NCBI RefSeq assembly: GCF_000313915.1
Contig: NZ_AMYT01000019.1
Location: 20,079 to 84,078, forward strand
Direction of reading: 5' to 3'
DNA: 64,000 nucleotides
Source of the DNA: Catellicoccus marimammalium M35/04/3
GTDB taxonomy: Bacteria > Bacillota > Bacilli > Lactobacillales > Catellicoccaceae
Notes under the pieces: model-generated
The model's database searches: none
Seen by the model: the letters and a program-made list of their open reading frames with translations, nothing else
What the model was told of the DNA's origin: nothing
Translations under genes and position numbers: made by a program
Shown here: in pieces, positions 56,136 through 64,000 of the stretch
Numbering within the stretch: the stretch's first letter is position 1
Layout: the number at the start of each line of letters is the position of its first letter

Positions 56136-58601
56136 ATGACGGAAAATATTCATAATGTCAATTTAAGTGAAGAAATGAAAGAATCTTTTCTCGACTATGC
56201 CATGAGCGTCATTGTAGCCCGTGCATTACCAGATGTTCGAGATGGATTAAAACCTGTTCATCGCCGTATTTTATATGGAATGAGTGAATTAGGAGTATTA
56301 CCAGATAAACCACATAAAAAATCAGCTCGTATTGTCGGAGAAGTTATGGGTAAATTCCACCCTCATGGAGATTCTGCGATTTATGAGTCTATGGTACGTA
56401 TGGCTCAACCATTTAGTTATCGTCAAATGTTAGTGGATGGACACGGAAACTTTGGTTCTATCGATGGTGATGGCGCTGCTGCGATGCGTTATACCGAAGC
56501 ACGTATGAGTAAAATTGCTCTAGAAATGTTACGTGATATCAAAAAAGATACTGTTCCTTTCATCGATAACTATGATGGTTCAGAAAAAGAACCAGAAGTC
56601 TTACCTGCTCGTTTCCCTAACTTATTAGTCAATGGGACAACTGGGATTGCGGTAGGGATGGCAACAAATATTCCACCACATAATTTAGGCGAAGTAATTG
56701 ATGCCATCCATTTATTGATGGAAAAACCAGAATGCACAGTCGCAGATTTAATGGAAGTTCTTCCAGGACCAGATTTCCCAACTGGTGGGCTAGTTATGGG
56801 AAAATCTGGCATTCGAAAAGCCTATGAAACAGGACGCGGAAGCATTATTTTACGTGCAAGAACAGAAATTGAAACAAAAGCTAGCGGTAAAGAAATGATT
56901 GTCGTTACTGAATTACCATATATGGTAAATAAAGCTAAATTAGTAGAGCGTATGGCTCAACTTGCGCGTGAGAAAAAAATCGATGGCATTACAAGCATTC
57001 GCGATGAATCTTCTCGTGAAGGAATGCGAATTGTCATTGAAATCCGCAAAGACACAAGTGCTTCTGTCGTTTTAAATAATTTATATAAAATGACGAACTT
57101 ACAAACTTCTTTTGGCTTTAACATGTTAGCGATTGAAAATGGAATTCCTAAAATTTTAAACTTGAAACAAATTTTAGTAGATTATTTGGATCACCAAGAA
57201 TCTGTTATTCGTCGTCGTACAGAGTTTGATAAGAAAAAAGCAGAAGCAAGAGCGCATATTTTGGAAGGATTACGTATTGCTTTAGATCATATTGATGCGA
57301 TTATTGAGTTAATCCGCAACTCTTCTTCTGATGAAGAAGCAAAACAAGCTTTAATTTCTGACTACTCTTTAACAGAAATTCAAGCACAAGCCATTTTAGA
57401 TATGCGCTTACGTCGTTTAACAGGATTAGAACGTGCGAAAATCGAAAAAGAATACGAAGAGCTATTAGTTTTGATTGCTGATTTGAAAGATATTTTAGCT
57501 CATCGTGAACGTATTTTACATATTATTGAAGATGAATTACGTGATATTCAACGTCGCTTTGATGATCCACGTCGTACGGAATTACTAGTCGGTGAAGTGT
57601 TGAGCTTAGAAGATGAAGATTTAATTGAACAAGAAGATATTGTCATTACTTTAACTAATAATGGTTACATCAAACGTCTAGCGAATACAGAATTCCGTAC
57701 ACAACGTCGTGGTGGTCGAGGAGTTCAAGGAATGTCCATGCATCAAGATGATGATATGCAAACAATTTTAACCTGCTCCACTCATGATTTATTATTATTC
57801 TTTACGAATAAAGGAAAAGTGTTCAAAGCAAAAGGGTATGAAATTCCAGAATATAGCCGTAATGCAAAAGGAATTCCTGTAATTAATTTACTGGGCTTGG
57901 AAGAAGAAGAAAGTATCCAGTCGATTATCAAAGTTGATTTAGAAAATCCAAAACAAGAATTATTCTTTGTAACGAAAAACGGATTAGTGAAACGTACTGC
58001 TTTTGCTGCTTTTGCTAATATCCGTAGTAATGGATTAAAAGCTATTCAATTGAAAGATGAAGATGAATTAATTCAAGTAATGGTTACGAGTGGTTCAGAT
58101 CAAATTATGATTGCCACTCATGAAGGATATAGTATCAACTTCATGGAAGAAGATGTTCGTTCGATGGGAAGAACAGCTGCCGGAGTTCGTGGAATCCGCT
58201 TGCGTGAAGGAGACTTTGTTATTGGTGCAACTACCGTATCCCCTGAAGCACAAATTTTAGTGGTGACAGAAAATGGATACGGAAAACGTACAGAAGTTAG
58301 TGCATATCCAGTGAAAAAACGTGGCGGTAAAGGGGTAAAAACACTTCAAAAAACAGAACGTACTGGTGGATTGGTTGCTCTATGTACCGTTACCGATACT
58401 GATGATGTCTTAGTAATGACCAATCGTGGAGTGATGATTCGTTTTGCTGTAGATACGATTTCAACGATTGGACGTGTTGCTCAAGGAGTACGTATCATTC
58501 GCTTAGAAGAAGGAACTACGGTTTCGACAGTAGATATTATTGAACATGCAGAAGACGAAGAAGAAAACACAGAAGTAGAAGAAAATACAATCGAAGAATA
58601 A
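56136..58601 (+). CDS. gyrA: DNA gyrase subunit A
   Basis: 821 residues. Catalytic Tyr119 in [10 protein letters not shown]. The quinolone-determining region reads [12 protein letters not shown], with Ser80 and Glu84, the susceptible-type residues in Gram-positives. The GyrA-box QRRGGRG and an acidic C-terminal tail ([16 protein letters not shown]) are present. 20 bp after gyrB, so the two form an operon. Confidence 0.98.
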   Translation: MTENIHNVNLSEEMKESFLDYAMSVIVARALPDVRDGLKPVHRRILYGMSELGVLPDKPHKKSARIVGEVMGKFHPHGDSAIYESMVRMAQPFSYRQMLVDGHGNFGSIDGDGAAAMRYTEARMSKIALEMLRDIKKDTVPFIDNYDGSEKEPEVLPARFPNLLVNGTTGIAVGMATNIPPHNLGEVIDAIHLLMEKPECTVADLMEVLPGPDFPTGGLVMGKSGIRKAYETGRGSIILRARTEIETKASGKEMIVVTELPYMVNKAKLVERMAQLAREKKIDGITSIRDESSREGMRIVIEIRKDTSASVVLNNLYKMTNLQTSFGFNMLAIENGIPKILNLKQILVDYLDHQESVIRRRTEFDKKKAEARAHILEGLRIALDHIDAIIELIRNSSSDEEAKQALISDYSLTEIQAQAILDMRLRRLTGLERAKIEKEYEELLVLIADLKDILAHRERILHIIEDELRDIQRRFDDPRRTELLVGEVLSLEDEDLIEQEDIVITLTNNGYIKRLANTEFRTQRRGGRGVQGMSMHQDDDMQTILTCSTHDLLLFFTNKGKVFKAKGYEIPEYSRNAKGIPVINLLGLEEEESIQSIIKVDLENPKQELFFVTKNGLVKRTAFAAFANIRSNGLKAIQLKDEDELIQVMVTSGSDQIMIATHEGYSINFMEEDVRSMGRTAAGVRGIRLREGDFVIGATTVSPEAQILVVTENGYGKRTEVSAYPVKKRGGKGVKTLQKTERTGGLVALCTVTDTDDVLVMTNRGVMIRFAVDTISTIGRVAQGVRIIRLEEGTTVSTVDIIEHAEDEEENTEVEENTIEE

Positions 58602-58605
58602 TAGG

Positions 58606-58638
58606 AAAAGAGACCTTATAAAAGAAGGTCTCTTTTTT
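58606..58638 (+). terminator. terminator of gyrBA
   Basis: Stem AAAAGAGACCTT / AAGGTCTCTTTT with T-tract. Confidence 0.92.
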
Positions 58639-58648
58639 ATTGTTCGTC

Positions 58649-58712
58649 ATTTACGAATAATCCGAAAAATAATACTATTAGAAAAAAATATTGTGTTGAA
58701 AAAACGAATAAT
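58649..58712 (+). promoter_or_regulatory. two PurBox-like sites and promoter upstream of purA
   Basis: ATTTACGAATAAT (58649-58661) and AAAAACGAATAAT (58700-58712) each match 11 of 13 positions of the PurR box AWWWCCGAACWWT. A -35 TTGAAA (58696-58701) overlaps the second. PurR itself is not in the window. Confidence 0.45.
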
Positions 58713-58726
58713 GAGTAGTTAAATAA

Positions 58727-60037
<1,311 letters not shown>

Positions 60038-60046
60038 AGGAGACTT

Positions 60047-61339
60047 ATGTTAGAAAGATATAGTTCAGAAAAAATGCGCCAAATTTGGAGCGAAGAAAAT
60101 AAATTAGCTGCTTGGTTAGAGGTAGAGCTACAAGTAGTAGAAGCGTGGGTGAAGCTAGGAGAAATTCCTGCTGAAGATGCTGCTTTATTAAGAGAAAAAT
60201 GTAAAGTAAATCGCCCTCGTATGTTAGAAATTGAAAAAGAAACTCGTCATGACGTAGTGGCTTTTACTCGTATGTTATCTGAAGAATTAGGACCAGAAAA
60301 AAAATGGATCCATTATGGATTAACTTCTACCGATGTTGTGGATACAGCTAACGGCTACTTATTGCGTCAAGCGAATGCACAAATTGCTGAAAAATTAGAA
60401 AAATTAATTGCTTTAGTGAAAGAGTTAGCTGTGCAATATAAATATACAATTTGTATGGGACGTACACATGGTGTGCATGCAGAACCTACAACTTTTGGGT
60501 TGAAATTGCTGGGTCTTTATGCTGAATTATTACGTCGTCAAGAACAATTTTTAAAATCAGCTCGTGCAGTAGAAACTGGAAAAATTAGTGGAGCAGTTGG
60601 AACATTTGCTAATGTCCCTCTATTTATTGAAGAAGAAGTATGTCGTTCTTTAGGATTACAACCACAACCAATTTCTACTCAAGTATTGCCACGCGATCTA
60701 CATGCAGAATACATGAGCTCTATGGCCTTAGTTGCTACAACTTTAGAACGCTTTGCTATTGAAATTCGTCACTTACAACGTACTGAAGTTCGTGAAGTAG
60801 AAGAAGGATTTAAACGTGGTCAAAAAGGATCGAGCGCGATGCCACATAAGAGAAATCCAATCTCAAGTGAAAATATTTGTGGATTATCTCGTGTCATGCG
60901 TGGTTATATGACTCCTGCTTTTGAAGATGTAGCGTTATGGCATGAGCGTGATATTTCTCATTCTTCAGTAGAACGTATTATTTTACCAGATGCGACTGCA
61001 TTATTAGATTACATGTTACAACGTTTCTATCAAGTATTAGATAATCTATACGTTAATGAAAAACGAATGAAAGAAAATGTTTGGTCTACGCAAGGATTAA
61101 TTTTCTCTCAACGTGTTTTATTAGAATTAATCGAAGCAGGGATGAGTCGTGAAGAAGCTTACGACCTAGTTCAACCATTAGCAATGAAAGCTTGGGAAGA
61201 AGGATTATCCTTTATGGAATTAATCCAATCTAATGAACGTGTGTTAGAAACTTTAGGTCAAGAAAAAGTCGCACAACTTTTCGATTTAAACTATCATTTA
61301 CAAAATGTTGATGAAATTTATGCGCGCTTCAATTTATAA
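60047..61339 (+). CDS. purB: adenylosuccinate lyase
   Basis: 430 residues. Fumarase-superfamily signature GSSAMPHKRNPISSE, THGVHAEPTTFG and HYGLTSTDVVDTANG. Cleaves adenylosuccinate (and SAICAR). Normal length, GAGGAG ribosome site in the purA stop region. Confidence 0.98.
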   Translation: MLERYSSEKMRQIWSEENKLAAWLEVELQVVEAWVKLGEIPAEDAALLREKCKVNRPRMLEIEKETRHDVVAFTRMLSEELGPEKKWIHYGLTSTDVVDTANGYLLRQANAQIAEKLEKLIALVKELAVQYKYTICMGRTHGVHAEPTTFGLKLLGLYAELLRRQEQFLKSARAVETGKISGAVGTFANVPLFIEEEVCRSLGLQPQPISTQVLPRDLHAEYMSSMALVATTLERFAIEIRHLQRTEVREVEEGFKRGQKGSSAMPHKRNPISSENICGLSRVMRGYMTPAFEDVALWHERDISHSSVERIILPDATALLDYMLQRFYQVLDNLYVNEKRMKENVWSTQGLIFSQRVLLELIEAGMSREEAYDLVQPLAMKAWEEGLSFMELIQSNERVLETLGQEKVAQLFDLNYHLQNVDEIYARFNL

Positions 61340-61381
61340 TTGCGTATAAATAATTGAAAGAGAAAAATAAGAAAAAGGAAT

Positions 61382-61410
61382 TTGCTTTATAAAAAGAAAT
61401 CAGATATAAT
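61382..61410 (+). promoter_or_regulatory. promoter of rpsF-ssb-rpsR
   Basis: -35 TTGCTT (61382-61387), 17-bp spacer, -10 TATAAT (61405-61410). Confidence 0.7.
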
Positions 61411-61422
61411 AGCAAAAGTGAG

Positions 61423-61488
61423 TATCGGCAAACGATACTTTCCTTGTTCTTATTAGAAAATAAGAACCTTATAGTCCAAGAGGAGGTG
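61423..61488 (+). promoter_or_regulatory. structured leader of rpsF
   Basis: Two hairpins: GTATCG/CGATAC (about 61423-61438) and a perfect 9-base stem GTTCTTATT / AATAAGAAC (61446-61467), followed by the GAGGAGG ribosome site. This is where the S6:S18 autoregulatory leader lies in other bacteria; I cannot confirm the consensus. Confidence 0.5.
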
Positions 61489-61494
61489 AAATCA

Positions 61495-61794
61495 ATGAAC
61501 AACACAACGAATTATGAAATTTTATACATCATTCGTCCAAACATTGATGAAGAAGCAAAAACTGCTTTAGTAGAACGTTTTGACAACATCTTAAAAGAAA
61601 ACGGAGCAAACGTTGAAGAATCAAAAGATTGGGAAAAACGTCGTTTAGCATACGAAATCGGTGGATTCCGTGAAGGTTTATACCACATCGTTAACGTTTC
61701 TGCATCAAACGCAGACGCAATCAACGAATTTGATCGTTTAGCTAAAATCAATGATGACATTTTACGTCATATGATCGTTAAAAAAGAAGCTTAA
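61495..61794 (+). CDS. rpsF: 30S ribosomal protein S6
   Basis: 99 residues from the ATG at 61495, 8 bases after [28 protein letters not shown] and [21 protein letters not shown] are typical. Pairs with S18. First gene of rpsF-ssb-rpsR. Confidence 0.97.
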   Translation: MNNTTNYEILYIIRPNIDEEAKTALVERFDNILKENGANVEESKDWEKRRLAYEIGGFREGLYHIVNVSASNADAINEFDRLAKINDDILRHMIVKKEA

Positions 61795-61828
61795 TGAATT
61801 TTCGACATAATTGAAAGGAGAAACAATT

Positions 61829-62356
61829 ATGATTAATACGGTCACTTTAATCGGTCGTCTAACAAAAGATCCAGAATTACGTCAAACTGCAGGTAATACT
61901 CCTGTATTATCTTTCACTTTAGCAGTAAATCGTAACTTCAAAAATCAAGAAGGAAATATTGAAGCAGATTTCATCAATTGCGTTATTTGGCGTAAACCTG
62001 CGGAAATCTTAGCTCAATACACACGTAAAGGTTCACAAATTGCCGTACGTGGTCGCTTACAAACTCGTTCTTACGATGATAAAACAGGACATCGTGTTTA
62101 TGTAACTGAAGTTGTTTGTGATGATTTCCAATTATTAGATCGTCCACGTCAGGATCAAGGAATGAATAACTCAATGATGGGTGGTCAATCTTTTGACTCT
62201 GGTATGAACTCAATGGATAGCAATCCATATAGTGCACCGGTTTCTTCTTTCCAACCAACACCTACGAACGATAGCATGAATCAAAATCATTCAATGCCAA
62301 TGGATTCAGGTTTTTCAAACACTGGAGACATCGTAGATGAAGACTTACCATTTTAA
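61829..62356 (+). CDS. ssb: single-stranded DNA-binding protein
   Basis: 175 residues from the ATG at 61829 with AAGGAG ahead. OB fold (about 1-107: NTVTLIGRLTKDPELR, FINCVIWRKPAE), a Met/Asn/Ser-rich flexible linker, and the acidic tip DEDLPF that binds partner proteins. Confidence 0.98.
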   Translation: MINTVTLIGRLTKDPELRQTAGNTPVLSFTLAVNRNFKNQEGNIEADFINCVIWRKPAEILAQYTRKGSQIAVRGRLQTRSYDDKTGHRVYVTEVVCDDFQLLDRPRQDQGMNNSMMGGQSFDSGMNSMDSNPYSAPVSSFQPTPTNDSMNQNHSMPMDSGFSNTGDIVDEDLPF

Positions 62357-62375
62357 AATATAGGAGGGGAACACT

Positions 62376-62615
62376 ATGGCACAACAACGCAGAGGTGGAC
62401 GTCGTCGTCGTAAAGTTTGCTACTTCACTGCAAACCACATCGAAGAAATCGACTACAAAGACGTTGAATTATTGAAAAAATTTATCTCAGAACGTGGTAA
62501 AATCTTACCTCGTCGTGTAACTGGTACATGCGCTAAATATCAACGTAAATTAACTACAGCGATTAAACGCGCTCGTGTAATGGGATTATTACCATTCGTA
62601 GCAGACGAAGATTAA
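62376..62615 (+). CDS. rpsR: 30S ribosomal protein S18
   Basis: 79 residues: [42 protein letters not shown] and [13 protein letters not shown]. One Cys near the N-terminus and another in TGTCAKYQ. Last gene of the operon. Confidence 0.98.
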   Translation: MAQQRRGGRRRRKVCYFTANHIEEIDYKDVELLKKFISERGKILPRRVTGTCAKYQRKLTTAIKRARVMGLLPFVADED

Positions 62616-62626
62616 TTTTTATAAAA

Positions 62627-62658
62627 GTAAGATCGGAAGTAATTCCGGTCTTTTTATT
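62627..62658 (+). terminator. terminator of rpsF-ssb-rpsR
   Basis: Stem AAGATCGGAA / TTCCGGTCTT with T-tract. Confidence 0.9.
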
Positions 62659-62704
62659 TTGCCTAATATAGAGTAAAATAGTAACAATATATAAAAAACT
62701 ATAG

Positions 62705-63850
<1,146 letters not shown>

Positions 63851-63855
63851 TTTCT

Positions 63856-63908
63856 ATGGAGACAAGAGCGATTTTGAGAAAAATAACTCTTTTCTCCATT
63901 TTTTTTGA
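63856..63908 (+). terminator. terminator of guaB
   Basis: Stem ATGGAGA..AAGAG / CTCTT.TCTCCAT followed by eight T residues. Confidence 0.85.
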
Positions 63909-63926
63909 TTTTTTTGAAAAAAAGTA

Positions 63927-63975
63927 TTGACGCAATAATAAAGAATTGATAATATATAGACATCGCCAAGGCGAT
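63927..63975 (+). promoter_or_regulatory. promoter and leader hairpin at the window end
   Basis: -35 TTGACG (63927-63932), 17-bp spacer, -10 TAATAT (63950-63955), then the hairpin ATCGCC-AA-GGCGAT (63962-63975) at the predicted transcript start. The gene it serves is outside the window. Confidence 0.7.
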
Positions 63976-64000
63976 AAGATTTATTTGAAAAAATTCAAAT

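Overview
The window is about 64 kb of an AT-rich, low-GC Gram-positive chromosome centred on the replication origin. The dnaA box cluster, the order rpmH-rnpA-yidC-mnmE-mnmG-rsmG-parA-parB on one side and dnaA-dnaN-yaaA-recF-gyrB-gyrA on the other, an SMK-box (SAM-III) leader on metK, ECF transporter genes and a sigma-54-controlled mannose PTS with manO and a LevR-type activator all point to Lactobacillales, most like Enterococcaceae. Genus is an inference; nothing in the window proves it. Genes left of about 49.5 kb are mostly on the minus strand and those right of it on the plus strand, as expected for replication outward from oriC.

Layout. 0-2.4 kb: remnant of a restriction-modification locus, with the C-terminal part of a C5 DNA methyltransferase convergent with a frameshifted McrB-like restriction gene. 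2.5-5.3 kb: an AIM24-family gene with a clipped C-terminus, and a divergent MerR-controlled pair (NAD(P)-binding protein and DJ-1/PfpI protein) with a textbook 19-bp-spacer MerR promoter. 5.3-15.4 kb: rplM-rpsI and ecfA1-ecfA2-ecfT-truA, normally adjacent in this group, are separated by an accessory block holding an SDR gene, a cluster of small paralogous membrane proteins with a 141-bp direct repeat, and a ribose gene set (rbsK-rbsD-rbsU). 15.4-25.4 kb: a coupled operon (manO, chorismate mutase, membrane protein, DsrE-like, TauE-like), the mannose PTS operon with its sigma-54 promoter and LevR-type activator, and a UbiA-like membrane protein. 25.4-31.8 kb: nucleoside uptake (BMP lipoprotein, ABC ATPase, two permeases) and cytidine deaminase, with a LacI-family regulator and a palindromic operator over the promoter. 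31.9-40.8 kb: ABC-F ATPase with a terminator in its leader, GntP permease, PAP2 phosphatase, ytqA-ytqB, an MFS exporter, metK with SMK box, and a DUF1129 membrane protein. 40.7-49.5 kb: ychF, DUF951, parB, parA, rsmG, a perfect parS site, mnmG, mnmE, yidC, rnpA, rpmH. 49.4-51.5 kb: bipartite oriC around dnaA. 51.5-64 kb: dnaN, yaaA, recF, gyrB, gyrA, purA, purB, rpsF-ssb-rpsR and a guaB that lacks its CBS domains.

The most unusual items are the CBS-less IMP dehydrogenase, the small membrane protein array including a copy whose ATG has become ATA within a duplicated segment, DnaA boxes that encode the last residues of DnaA itself, a second repeated motif (ATATCG) interleaved with the DnaA boxes, and two genes (gyrB and manO) where a strong Shine-Dalgarno is separated from the start by a hairpin. 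I see no tRNA, rRNA, CRISPR array, insertion sequence or prophage in the window.
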